Positions 1 through 6,903 of a stretch of 15,490 nucleotides of DNA are shown here, one piece after another. The stretch is from assembly GCA_023459095.1 (NCBI GenBank), contig JAEWVQ010000292.1, positions 1 to 15,490 on the forward strand. Direction: 5' to 3'. The notes beneath the pieces are model-generated. The model was not told where the DNA came from. It worked only from the letters and a program-made list of their open reading frames with translations, and ran no database searches. Numbering within the stretch: the first letter of the stretch is position 1; every line of letters begins with the position of its first letter. A program made the position numbers and the translations under genes. Origin of the DNA: Pseudomonadota bacterium. GTDB lineage: Bacteria; Pseudomonadota; Gammaproteobacteria; Burkholderiales; Rhodocyclaceae.

Positions 1-2
1 GA

Positions 3-29
3 AAGGGCCCGGATAAAATCCGGGCCCTT
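3..29 (-). terminator. Hairpin terminator downstream of tRNA-Ala
   Basis: A perfect 12-bp inverted repeat (3-14 and 18-29) closes a 3-nt loop. On the minus strand it begins 5 nt after the encoded CCA of the tRNA. The stem is very GC-rich (GGGCCCGG core), but the following U run is short (TTTC), and the window ends before more can be seen. It most likely terminates the tRNA transcript or protects its 3' end before processing. It could also work for a gene entering from the left. Confidence 0.75.
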
Positions 30-34
30 GAATA

Positions 35-110
<76 letters not shown>

Positions 111-123
111 CGAAAGAGAGCGC

Positions 124-152
124 ATTATAGGGAATGAAATCCGAAAAGGAAA
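124..152 (-). promoter_or_regulatory. Promoter of tRNA-Ala
   Basis: A perfect sigma-70 -10 hexamer (TATAAT on the minus strand, 129 down to 124) lies 13 bp before the tRNA. The following discriminator, GCGCTC, is GC-rich, as in stringently controlled stable RNA promoters. The -35 is weak: TTTCCT at 152-147 with a 17-bp spacer matches three of six positions. The -10 assignment is strong and the -35 uncertain. Confidence 0.6.
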
Positions 153-178
153 GCGCTTTTTGCTTTTACGTTTATGCG

Positions 179-1222
179 TCAGGTTTCGTCCTGCTCGGCG
201 CCCGAGCCGACCTCGGCGCGGCCCAGGCGGTCGGCAATGGCGCGCCAGGCGGGATCGGTGGGGAGCGCTTCGACCAGGATGAAATCGGCGCCGAGGGTGT
301 CGAGCTGACGCAGGGCGGCATAGAGTTCGCGGGCGTAGGCCTCGGCCCTGGTGGGCGCGGCGTGCCAGATCAGGCGGGCATCGTGCGGATCGGCGACGCT
401 GTGAGCGAGCACCGCGACCCGGCTGCCTTCGCCGGCGAGGACGGCGGCCGCCTCCACCAACTGCGCCGCGGCGACCAGGCGCAGCGGGGTACCGGGGGCA
501 TAGTGCGCGGCGAGCGCGCCGGAGACGCGGGGCGCATCCACCGGCGCCTTCACTTCCACGTCGGCTTCGCCGCGCACGCGCGGACGACGGCCGATCACGC
601 GCGCGATGTCGTCGGCGGAGATCGCACCGGGGCGGAGGATCTCCGGCACGTCGCGCGAAAAATCGACGATGGTCGATTCGATGCCGACCGCGCACGCGCC
701 ACCATCGAGGATCATCGCGACCTTGTCGCCGAGTTCTTCCTGGACGTGGCGCGCGGTGGTCGGGCTGATGCGGCCGAAGCGGTTGGCGCTGGGCGCGGCG
801 ATGCCGGAATCGAAAGCCTGCAGCAGCGCGAGTGCGATCGAATGCGCGGGCACGCGCAGGCCCACGGTGTCCTGCCCGCCGGTGACCTCGTCGGGCACGC
901 CGGCTTCGCGCTTCAGGATCAGGGTCAGCGGCCCCGGCCAGAACGCGCGCGCGAGCGCGAGCGCATCCTTGGGAATGCTCGCCGCCCAGCGCGGCAGATG
1001 CTCGGCGCTCGGCAGATGAACGATCAGCGGATGATCGGCCGGCCGCCCCTTGGCGGCGAAGATCTTGCGCACTGCCTGCGCGTCGAGCGCATCGGCGGCC
1101 AGGCCGTAGACGGTTTCGGTGGGCATGCCGACAATGTCGCCGGCGCGCAGCAAATCGGCCGCACGCCGGATCGCCAGCAGGGTGGGCGGCTCGATCGCGC
1201 CGCGGGCCGCTTCGTCGCTCAT
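179..1222 (-). CDS. sua5: L-threonylcarbamoyladenylate synthase, Sua5 type
   Basis: This 347-residue protein makes threonylcarbamoyl-AMP from threonine, bicarbonate and ATP. That is the first step of the t6A modification at A37 of tRNAs reading ANN codons, and it acts in the cytoplasm. The YrdC core carries PTETVYGL (34-41), KGRP (58-61), SAN (145-147) and GIESTIVD (170-177). A linker and a C-terminal Sua5 domain beginning near HYAPGTP (230-236) follow. The length matches the two-domain Sua5 form rather than the roughly 190-residue TsaC form. The ATG at 1222 is chosen because the family motifs begin shortly after it. The open frame extends upstream only into purK and no strong ribosome site is seen. 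It follows purK after 41 bp and is probably the last gene of the folD-purE cluster. Confidence 0.93.
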   Translation of the reverse strand: MSDEAARGAIEPPTLLAIRRAADLLRAGDIVGMPTETVYGLAADALDAQAVRKIFAAKGRPADHPLIVHLPSAEHLPRWAASIPKDALALARAFWPGPLTLILKREAGVPDEVTGGQDTVGLRVPAHSIALALLQAFDSGIAAPSANRFGRISPTTARHVQEELGDKVAMILDGGACAVGIESTIVDFSRDVPEILRPGAISADDIARVIGRRPRVRGEADVEVKAPVDAPRVSGALAAHYAPGTPLRLVAAAQLVEAAAVLAGEGSRVAVLAHSVADPHDARLIWHAAPTRAEAYARELYAALRQLDTLGADFILVEALPTDPAWRAIADRLGRAEVGSGAEQDET

Positions 1223-1263
1223 GGTGGTATCGCTCAAGGGTGGGTCGAAATGCGGCGGGCGAT

Positions 1264-2442
1264 TCACTCGTCGCGAATGCCGATCGCCGCGCGCGCCTGC
1301 AGCGCACGCGCCAGCACCGCATCGGCGTCGTCGCCGATCACCGTGAAGTGCCCCATCTTGCGCCCGGGGCGGGCGTGATGCTTGCCGTACAGATGCAGGC
1401 GCAGCCCCGGCACCGCGTGCAGCACCGACCAGTCCGGCTCGCGATAGGCGCCGCCGGCGTGGCCGCCTTCGTACCACAGTTCGCCAAGCAGATTGACCAT
1501 GACCGCCGCCGAATGCTGGCGCGGCTCGCCCAGCGGCAGGCCGGTGAGCGCCCTCACCTGCTGCTCGTACTGGCTGCTGACGCAGGCATCGACGGTGTGA
1601 TGGCCGCTGTTGTGCGGGCGCGGCGCCATTTCATTGACGTAGAGCGCGCCGCCGCAGACGAAGAATTCCACCCCCAGGGTGCCGACGTAGCCCAGACGCT
1701 CGGCGATGCGCGCGGCAATGTCCTGCGCGCTGCGCTGCAGCTCGGCGGGCGCGCGCGCCGGCGCGATGGTGACGTCGAGAATGCCGTTGCGGTGGCGGTT
1801 CTCGCCGCTCGGAAAGCAACACACCGCCCCGGCCTCGTCGCGCGCGAGCACCACCGAGACCTCGTAATCGAGGGTCAGCATCTTCTCCAGCACGCAGGCC
1901 TCGCCCTTGAACTGGCGGAACGCGGCCAGCGCCGCGTCACGGTCGGCGACGCGCGCCTGGCCCTTGCCGTCGTAACCGAAGCGGGCGACCTTGAGCACCG
2001 CCGGAAACAGCGCGCCATCGGCGTTGCGCAGATCGTCCTCGCTGCGGATCGCGGCGAAGGGGCCGTGCGGCAGGCCGTTGTCGGCAAGAAAGCTCTTTTC
2101 GGCAATGCGGTTCTGGCACACCGCCACCGCGCCCGCCGCCGGGTGCACCGGAATGAACTTGGCGAGATAGTCGAGCGTGCCCGCCGGCACGTTCTCGAAC
2201 TCGGTGGTGACCGCGGCGCAGGCCGCGGCGAGCTGGTCGAGCGCGGCATGGTCCTCGTAGCCGGCGACCAGATGGCGGTCGGCGATGCGTCCCGCCGGGC
2301 TGTTGGCATCGGGGTCGAGCACCCACACCTGGTAGCCCATCTCGTGCGCCGCGGCGACGAAGAAGCGGCCGAGCTGGCCGCCGCCGAGCATACCCAGGGT
2401 GGCGGGCGGGAGGATGGGAGAGGAAGACTGCGGAGACGGCAT
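1264..2442 (-). CDS. purK: N5-carboxyaminoimidazole ribonucleotide synthase
   Basis: PurK (392 residues) is an ATP-grasp enzyme that carboxylates aminoimidazole ribonucleotide on N5, using ATP and bicarbonate, in de novo purine synthesis. The unstable product goes to PurE, encoded just upstream. Visible features are the N-terminal glycine loop LGMLGGGQLG (16-25), the ATP-grasp segment FGYDGKGQ (155-162), the metal and substrate motif NEMAPRPHNSGHHT (270-283) and the C-terminal GRKMGHFTV (360-368). The N terminus is about 11 residues longer than that of E. coli PurK, but no later start precedes the glycine loop. The start lies 9 bp after the stop of the SMR gene, so the two are probably co-transcribed. 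Confidence 0.96.
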   Translation of the reverse strand: MPSPQSSSPILPPATLGMLGGGQLGRFFVAAAHEMGYQVWVLDPDANSPAGRIADRHLVAGYEDHAALDQLAAACAAVTTEFENVPAGTLDYLAKFIPVHPAAGAVAVCQNRIAEKSFLADNGLPHGPFAAIRSEDDLRNADGALFPAVLKVARFGYDGKGQARVADRDAALAAFRQFKGEACVLEKMLTLDYEVSVVLARDEAGAVCCFPSGENRHRNGILDVTIAPARAPAELQRSAQDIAARIAERLGYVGTLGVEFFVCGGALYVNEMAPRPHNSGHHTVDACVSSQYEQQVRALTGLPLGEPRQHSAAVMVNLLGELWYEGGHAGGAYREPDWSVLHAVPGLRLHLYGKHHARPGRKMGHFTVIGDDADAVLARALQARAAIGIRDE

Positions 2443-2451
2443 GACGGGCCT

Positions 2452-2787
2452 TCAGTGGGCGGAAACGTCCGAAAACAGGTTGATCACGAGCACGCCGGCG
2501 ACGATCAGGGCGATGCCGAGCAGCGCCGGCAGATCGAGGCGCTGGCCGAACAGCAGCAGACCGACGACGCTGATCAGCACCACGCCGACCCCGGACCAGA
2601 TCGCGTAGGCGACCCCGACCGGGATCGTGCGCAGGGTGAGCGACAGAAAATAGAACGCGATGCCGTAGCCGCCGACCACCAGCACCGACGGCCCCGGGCG
2701 GCTGAACCCCGCGGAGGCCTTCAGCGCCGAGGTGGCGATGACCTCGGCGACAATCGCAACCAGCAGGTACAACCAGGCGCTGGACAT
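2452..2787 (-). CDS. emrE: EmrE-type small multidrug resistance transporter
   Basis: This 111-residue membrane protein has four hydrophobic helices and belongs to the SMR family, whose members are dual-topology dimers exchanging protons for cationic compounds. The proton- and drug-binding glutamate is E15. The residues matching EmrE Y40, Y60 and W63 are Y41, Y61 and W64. The segments AYAIWSGVGVVLIS and FGQRLDLPA resemble E. coli EmrE closely, which favours the Qac/EmrE subtype over guanidinium exporters. The ATG at 2787 gives EmrE-like spacing to the glutamate. A GTG at 2805, directly abutting the purE stop, would add six residues. No strong ribosome site precedes the ATG. The gene sits between purE and purK in one tight cluster, an unexpected place for a drug exporter. 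Its substrate cannot be read from the sequence. Confidence 0.9.
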   Translation of the reverse strand: MSSAWLYLLVAIVAEVIATSALKASAGFSRPGPSVLVVGGYGIAFYFLSLTLRTIPVGVAYAIWSGVGVVLISVVGLLLFGQRLDLPALLGIALIVAGVLVINLFSDVSAH

Positions 2788-2805
2788 CGGGGCGGGCCGC
2801 GGCAC

Positions 2806-3306
2806 TCAGGCCGGCGGCGGCAGGTCCATGTCGAGCACGGCCTGGGTCTGGCGCTCACGGAAGGCGGCAAGGCGGTCGGCGAGCACGACGTCCTCGTTGG
2901 CGAGCAGCGCCACCGCGAACAGCGCCGCATTGGCCGCCCCGGCCTCGCCGATGGCGAAGGTCGCCACCGGAATGCCCTTGGGCATCTGCACGATGGAGAG
3001 CAGCGAATCCTGCCCCGACAACGCCTTCGACTGCACCGGCACGCCGAGCACCGGCAACGTGGTCTTGGCCGCGACCATGCCCGGCAGATGGGCAGCGCCG
3101 CCCGCGCCCGCGATGATCGCCTTCAGGCCGCGCGCGCGCGCGCCCTCGGCGTACTCGAACATCAGGTCGGGAGTGCGGTGGGCGGAGACCACCCGGGCTT
3201 CGTAGGGCACGCCGAATTCGGCGAGGATCTTGGCCGCGGCCTGCAGGGTCGGCCAGTCGGAGTTCGAACCCATGATCACGCCGACGAGGGGCTGCTGAGC
3301 GTTCAT
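2806..3306 (-). CDS. purE: N5-carboxyaminoimidazole ribonucleotide mutase, class I
   Basis: PurE (166 residues) moves the carboxyl group of N5-CAIR, the PurK product, to C4 to give CAIR in purine biosynthesis. Motifs include GSNSDW (13-18), SAHRTP (41-46, containing the catalytic histidine H43), GAGGAAHLPGM (67-77), and a long conserved stretch from GVPVQSKALSG to KGIPVAT (88-116). These fit the bacterial class I mutase that works with PurK. The ATG at 3306 is preceded by GGGAGG, which overlaps the folD stop 13 bp upstream. The open frame continues 13 codons further, into folD, but those residues are not family-like. PurE and PurK are both present, separated only by the SMR gene. Confidence 0.96.
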   Translation of the reverse strand: MNAQQPLVGVIMGSNSDWPTLQAAAKILAEFGVPYEARVVSAHRTPDLMFEYAEGARARGLKAIIAGAGGAAHLPGMVAAKTTLPVLGVPVQSKALSGQDSLLSIVQMPKGIPVATFAIGEAGAANAALFAVALLANEDVVLADRLAAFRERQTQAVLDMDLPPPA

Positions 3307-3319
3307 CGTCCCGCCTCCC

Positions 3320-4195
3320 TCAACGACCGGCCGCACGCGCGGCACGCGCAGCGGACACCACGGTGTTCTCGAGCAGCATGGTGATCGTCATCGGCCCGAC
3401 CCCGCCCGGCACCGGCGTGATCGCGCCCGCAACCTCGACCGCCGAGGCGAAATCCACGTCGCCGCACAGCTTGCCCGCATCCGGCCCGTCGACGAGGCGG
3501 TTGATGCCGACGTCGATCACGGTGGCGCCCGGCTTGAGCATGTCGCCGGTGACGAAGCGCGGCTTGCCGATCGCGGCGACGACGATGTCGGCGCGGCGGG
3601 TGTGGAAGGCAAGATCGCGCGTTTTCGAATGGCACACGGTGACGGTGGCGCCGGCGTTGGTGAGCAGCATCGCCATCGGCTTGCCGACGATGTTGGAGCG
3701 GCCGATGACCACGGCCTCGGCGCCGGCCACCGGCGTGCCCGAAGCTTCGAGCATCTTCATGACCCCGTGCGGCGTGCACGGGATGAAGGCATCCTGGTTC
3801 TGCGACAGGCGGCCGACGTTTTCGGCGTGGAAACCATCGACGTCCTTGTCCACGCTGATCGCCTCGAGCACCGCGGCCTCGTCGAACTGCGGCGGCAGCG
3901 GCAACTGCACGAGGATGCCATGCACCGCCGGGTCGGCATTGAGTTCGGCCAAGCGGGCCATGACTTCGGCCGGCGCCGCGTCCTGCGGGTAATCGAAGCG
4001 CAGCGAGCGGATGCCGGCCTTCTCGCACGCCGCGACCTTGTTGCGCACATAAACCGCGGAGGCCGGGTCACCGCCGACCAGGATCACCGCGAGGCAGGGC
4101 TGCACGCCCTGCTGCGCGAGTTGCGCCGCGCGGTCGGCAATCTCGCCGCGGACCTGGGCGGCAAGCGCGTTGCCGTCGATGATGCGAGCCGTCAT
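3320..4195 (-). CDS. folD: Bifunctional methylenetetrahydrofolate dehydrogenase/cyclohydrolase
   Basis: FolD (291 residues) interconverts 5,10-methylene-, 5,10-methenyl- and 10-formyl-tetrahydrofolate with NADP. It supplies the formyl groups used twice in purine synthesis, which fits its place ahead of purE and purK. The catalytic Y49 and K53 lie in YVRNK, with Q97 in VQLPLPP and D120 in KDVDGFH. The nucleotide-binding segment is GRSNIVGKP (165-173), and the C-terminal signature PGGVGPMT is at 263-270. The ATG at 4195 is chosen because it gives the usual FolD N terminus and has GAGG about 8 nt upstream. An in-frame start nine codons earlier is possible. It is probably the first gene of the folD-purE-emrE-purK-sua5 cluster. 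Confidence 0.97.
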   Translation of the reverse strand: MTARIIDGNALAAQVRGEIADRAAQLAQQGVQPCLAVILVGGDPASAVYVRNKVAACEKAGIRSLRFDYPQDAAPAEVMARLAELNADPAVHGILVQLPLPPQFDEAAVLEAISVDKDVDGFHAENVGRLSQNQDAFIPCTPHGVMKMLEASGTPVAGAEAVVIGRSNIVGKPMAMLLTNAGATVTVCHSKTRDLAFHTRRADIVVAAIGKPRFVTGDMLKPGATVIDVGINRLVDGPDAGKLCGDVDFASAVEVAGAITPVPGGVGPMTITMLLENTVVSAARAARAAGR

Positions 4196-4221
4196 GGAAG
4201 AAGCCTCGAAAAAAGCTCGCA

Positions 4222-4251
4222 ATTTTATCGCAGTTATCGCGCCCTCAGTAA
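4222..4251 (-). promoter_or_regulatory. Possible promoter of the folD cluster
   Basis: On the minus strand, TAAAAT (4227-4222) matches five of six -10 positions. TTACTG (4251-4246) lies 18 bp upstream as a poor -35. Transcription would begin near 4215, about 20 nt before folD. The local A+T-rich patch stands out in the 102-bp gap after iorB, but the -35 match is weak. Read-through from iorAB is the alternative, since I see no clear terminator in this gap. Confidence 0.3.
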
Positions 4252-4297
4252 TCGGCGCGCGCTCGAGTGTGCGTCCCCGGCCGGCCGATAGGGTGAC

Positions 4298-4900
4298 TCA
4301 GGCCGGTACCGCCTGTGCCACCGCCTCGCGCCCGCGCTCGAAGGCCGCGCGATTGAGCTCGACCAGTTGCGGCTTGCGCTGCGCAAAGCGCGCGAGCACG
4401 GCCTCGCGCAGCACCGCGGCGGGAAACGGCAGGCGATCGGCCATCGCACCGAGCATCACGGTGTTGCCGAGGCGGATGTTGCCGAGTTCGAGCGCCACCG
4501 CGCTGGCATCGAAGGCGTGGACGTCGATGCCGAGCGCGCGCATGCGCGCCACCGGATCGTCCGGGTAATCGAACAGGCCGAGATTGACCACCGGCGGCAC
4601 CAGCCGCCCCTCGTTTACCAGCGCGAGCGCGCCTGGACGCAGCATGTACGCCCAGCGCAAGGCCTCGGCGGCCTCGAAGCCGACCAGCAGATCAGCCTCG
4701 CCAGGAGCGATCTGGGGCGAGTACACGACCTCACCGAAACGCAGATGCGAAGTGACCACCCCACCACGCTGGCTCATGCCCGCGACTTCGGTTTTCTTGA
4801 CGTCGAAGCCGAGCGACAGCGCGGTCTCGGCGAGGATTTCGGTGGCGGTCATCACCCCCTGCCCGCCCACGCCGCACACCAGGATGTTCGTATTGCGCAT
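4298..4900 (-). CDS. iorB: Indolepyruvate:ferredoxin oxidoreductase, beta subunit
   Basis: This 200-residue protein is the small subunit, with the pyruvate-ferredoxin oxidoreductase gamma-type fold, of the enzyme that oxidatively decarboxylates arylpyruvates to aryl-acetyl-CoA while reducing ferredoxin. The nucleotide-loop-like GVGGQGVMTATEILAE near the N terminus and the segment KKTEVAGMSQRGGVVTSHLRFG are typical of IorB. The start is the ATG at 4900, just before the conserved hydrophobic strand ILVCGVGGQG. An 18-codon upstream extension would overlap iorA and is not family-like. It begins 10 bp after the iorA stop, so the subunits are translated from one message. In related denitrifiers such enzymes serve aromatic amino acid or indoleacetate breakdown. 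The substrate range here is inferred only. Confidence 0.92.
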   Translation of the reverse strand: MRNTNILVCGVGGQGVMTATEILAETALSLGFDVKKTEVAGMSQRGGVVTSHLRFGEVVYSPQIAPGEADLLVGFEAAEALRWAYMLRPGALALVNEGRLVPPVVNLGLFDYPDDPVARMRALGIDVHAFDASAVALELGNIRLGNTVMLGAMADRLPFPAAVLREAVLARFAQRKPQLVELNRAAFERGREAVAQAVPA

Positions 4901-4910
4901 GTCGGGCTCC

Positions 4911-6785
4911 TCAGGGCTTGCGCAGGAATTGCAGGGGCTGGACCGGCCGCGCATGGACGATGGCCTCCGGTGCGCAGGGCTGCACGCACAGGCCGCAGCC
5001 GGTACAGGCCGCGGTCTCGATGCGCACGAAGGCGAGCTCGACCTCCTTGCCGGAAGGCTTCACCGCGGTTTCGCGGCGGGTGACGTGAATCGCCGGACAG
5101 CCGACCTCGACGCAGTTGCCACAGCCCGTGCAGCGCTCGTCGAGCACCTGGTAGGGCTTGGTGGCCTGATAGTCGTCGATCAGCACGCAGGGGCGATCGG
5201 TGATGATCACCGAAGGCTCGTCGATCTTGGTCTCCTCGCGCAGCGTCTTGAACAGCACCGGCAACTGATAGGGATCGACCTTGCGGATGCGCGCCGGCTT
5301 CACGCCGAGGGCCTCGCACAGCTTGCCGAAATCGACGCGCGGCGCCTCGTCACCGTGGATGTCGCGGCCGGTGCCCGGGTTGTCCTGACCGCCGGTCATG
5401 CCCACGGCGCGGTTGTCGAGCAGCAGTACGGTGACGTTGCCGCGGTTCCAGGTGATGTCGAGCAGGCCCTGCATGCCCATGTGCAGGAAGGTGGAGTCGC
5501 CGATCACCGCGACGATGCGCTTGCTCGCGTCGGCCGCGCCGCGCGCCTTGTCCATGCCCAGCGCCATGCCCATCGAGGCACCCATCGAAATGCAGGTGTC
5601 GAGCGCATTCCACGGATGGCCGGCGCCCAGCGTGTAGCAGCCGATGTCGCCGGAGATGATCAGGTTCTTGAGCTGCGACAGCGTGTAATAGACACCGAGA
5701 TGCGGACAGGCCACGCACATCGTCGGCGGCCGCGGAAACACGCGCTGCGGCGCGATCGCCGCCGCCGTTTCCGCCGCGCCGATCCCGTCGCCGAGCAGGC
5801 GCGCCACCGCCGGGCGCAGCACCTCGGGCGACAGTTCGCCCACGCGCGGCAGGATGTCCTTGCCGTGGCAGGCGATGCCGGCGGCGGCGAGTTCGGCCTC
5901 GACCAGGGCCTCGGTCTCCTCGACCACCACCAGCTGCCCGACCGTGGCCGCGAACGCGCGCGCCTTGGCGAGCGGCAGCGGACAGGACAGCCCGAGCTTG
6001 AGCACCGGCGCCTCGGGAAAAGCCTCGCGCACGTGCATCCACGCCGGCCCGGAGGCGACGAAGCCGACGCGACGGTCGGCGCCCTCGGTGACCGTGTTGA
6101 GCGCGCTGTCTTCGGCCTCGGCACGCAGCGCCGCCTCGCGCTCGAACATCAGCGGCAGGCGCGGCTTGGCGTTGCCCGGCACCATCACCCAGCGCCGCGC
6201 GTCGCGCACGAAGCCGGTGGGTTCGTGGCGTTCGGCCGGCGCCGGGCGCACGCGGCCCTTGACGTGGCAGATGCGCGTGGTCAGACGCAGGATCACCGGG
6301 CAGCGATGGCGCTCGGAGAGCGCGAACGCGATGCGCGCCATGTCGTAAGACTCCTGCGCGTCGGCGGGCTCGAGCACCGGCAGGTGCGCGAAGCGGCCCC
6401 AGTAGCGCGAATCCTGCTCGTTCTGCGACGACGACATGCCGACGTCGTCGGCGACGGCGATCACCAGCCCACCCTCGGTGCCGGTCACCGTCATCGTCAT
6501 CAGCGCATCGGCGGCGACGTTGAGGCCGACGTGCTTCATCGCGCAAAACGCGCGCGCACCGACCATGGACGCCCCGAGGGCGACCTCCAGCGACACCTTC
6601 TCATTCACCGACCATTCGGTGTACAGCTCGGGAAAGCGCGCCAGCTCCTCGAGAATTTCGGTCGACGGCGTGCCCGGATAGGCCGCCGCGAGCCGGCAGC
6701 CGGCATCGCGCACGGCGAGCGCCACCGCCTCGTTGCCGGACAGGAAGCGCTGCGCGAGGACAGGCGCGGAAAGGGGAACTCCCAT
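4911..6785 (-). CDS. iorA: Indolepyruvate:ferredoxin oxidoreductase, alpha subunit
   Basis: IorA (624 residues) is the thiamine diphosphate and iron-sulfur subunit of the arylpyruvate oxidoreductase. The N-terminal pyrimidine-binding domain shows AAYPGTPSTEILEE (34-47). The TPP domain carries GDSTF (429-433) followed by the metal-ligand asparagine in LLLDN (N458). The C terminus is a ferredoxin-like domain with two cysteine clusters: C552, C555, C558 and C563, then C594, C597, C600 and C604. The latter follows the CxxCxxCxxxCP pattern for a 4Fe-4S centre. A conserved CPHLGVYYT lies near 360. The ATG at 6785 has GGAG about 9 nt upstream. The iron-sulfur and TPP chemistry is typically oxygen-sensitive, in line with the FNR box found upstream. 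Other arylpyruvate or 2-oxoacid substrates cannot be excluded. Confidence 0.94.
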   Translation of the reverse strand: MGVPLSAPVLAQRFLSGNEAVALAVRDAGCRLAAAYPGTPSTEILEELARFPELYTEWSVNEKVSLEVALGASMVGARAFCAMKHVGLNVAADALMTMTVTGTEGGLVIAVADDVGMSSSQNEQDSRYWGRFAHLPVLEPADAQESYDMARIAFALSERHRCPVILRLTTRICHVKGRVRPAPAERHEPTGFVRDARRWVMVPGNAKPRLPLMFEREAALRAEAEDSALNTVTEGADRRVGFVASGPAWMHVREAFPEAPVLKLGLSCPLPLAKARAFAATVGQLVVVEETEALVEAELAAAGIACHGKDILPRVGELSPEVLRPAVARLLGDGIGAAETAAAIAPQRVFPRPPTMCVACPHLGVYYTLSQLKNLIISGDIGCYTLGAGHPWNALDTCISMGASMGMALGMDKARGAADASKRIVAVIGDSTFLHMGMQGLLDITWNRGNVTVLLLDNRAVGMTGGQDNPGTGRDIHGDEAPRVDFGKLCEALGVKPARIRKVDPYQLPVLFKTLREETKIDEPSVIITDRPCVLIDDYQATKPYQVLDERCTGCGNCVEVGCPAIHVTRRETAVKPSGKEVELAFVRIETAACTGCGLCVQPCAPEAIVHARPVQPLQFLRKP

Positions 6786-6821
6786 GAGCTGGACTCCGGA
6801 TCGGAACGCACAAGGGAGCAG

Positions 6822-6863
6822 AATCTACCGCCCGGTGAACAATGACCTTTTGATACAGATCAA
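6822..6863 (-). promoter_or_regulatory. FNR/ANR-dependent promoter of iorAB
   Basis: The 14-bp sequence TTGATACAGATCAA at 6850-6863 matches the FNR consensus TTGAT-N4-ATCAA at all ten defined positions. On the minus strand a -10-like TAGATT (6827-6822, four of six) lies 22 bp downstream of it. If transcription starts at 6815, seven nt after the -10, the box is centred at -41.5, the class II activator position. No good -35 is present, as expected where FNR replaces it. The only gene downstream in this direction is iorA, whose ATG is 30 nt from the predicted start. Site and spacing are read directly; the start point is predicted. Confidence 0.8.
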
Positions 6864-6868
6864 CCGCC

Positions 6869-6902
6869 GCCGCGCGCGGCGCGGCGCCCCGGCGGCGCCG
6901 GG
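6869..6902. repeat. GC-only inverted repeats after the response regulator
   Basis: Two short perfect inverted repeats lie between the regulator's stop codon and the FNR box. One is a 12-bp palindrome, GCCGCGCGCGGC, at 6869-6880. The other is a 6-bp stem, CCCGGC/GCCGGG, with a 3-nt loop at 6888-6902, starting directly after the stop. No T run follows, so this is not a classical terminator. It may be a pausing or RNA-stability structure that separates the kinase-regulator transcript from iorAB. Confidence 0.4.
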
Positions 6903-6903
6903 T

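Noticed and set aside
151..166. AAAAGC/GCTTTT hairpin after the sua5 stop as a terminator
   Set aside because: The stem is short and A+T-rich and overlaps the tRNA promoter region; too weak to call.
1240..3384. 714-codon plus-strand open frame opposite purK, emrE and purE
   Set aside because: It spans three real minus-strand genes and their gaps, with a histidine/arginine-rich product typical of an antisense frame.
4584..6845. 753-codon open frame on the plus strand opposite iorA and iorB
   Set aside because: Low-complexity Arg/His/Ala product without family motifs; the minus strand carries the clear iorAB genes.
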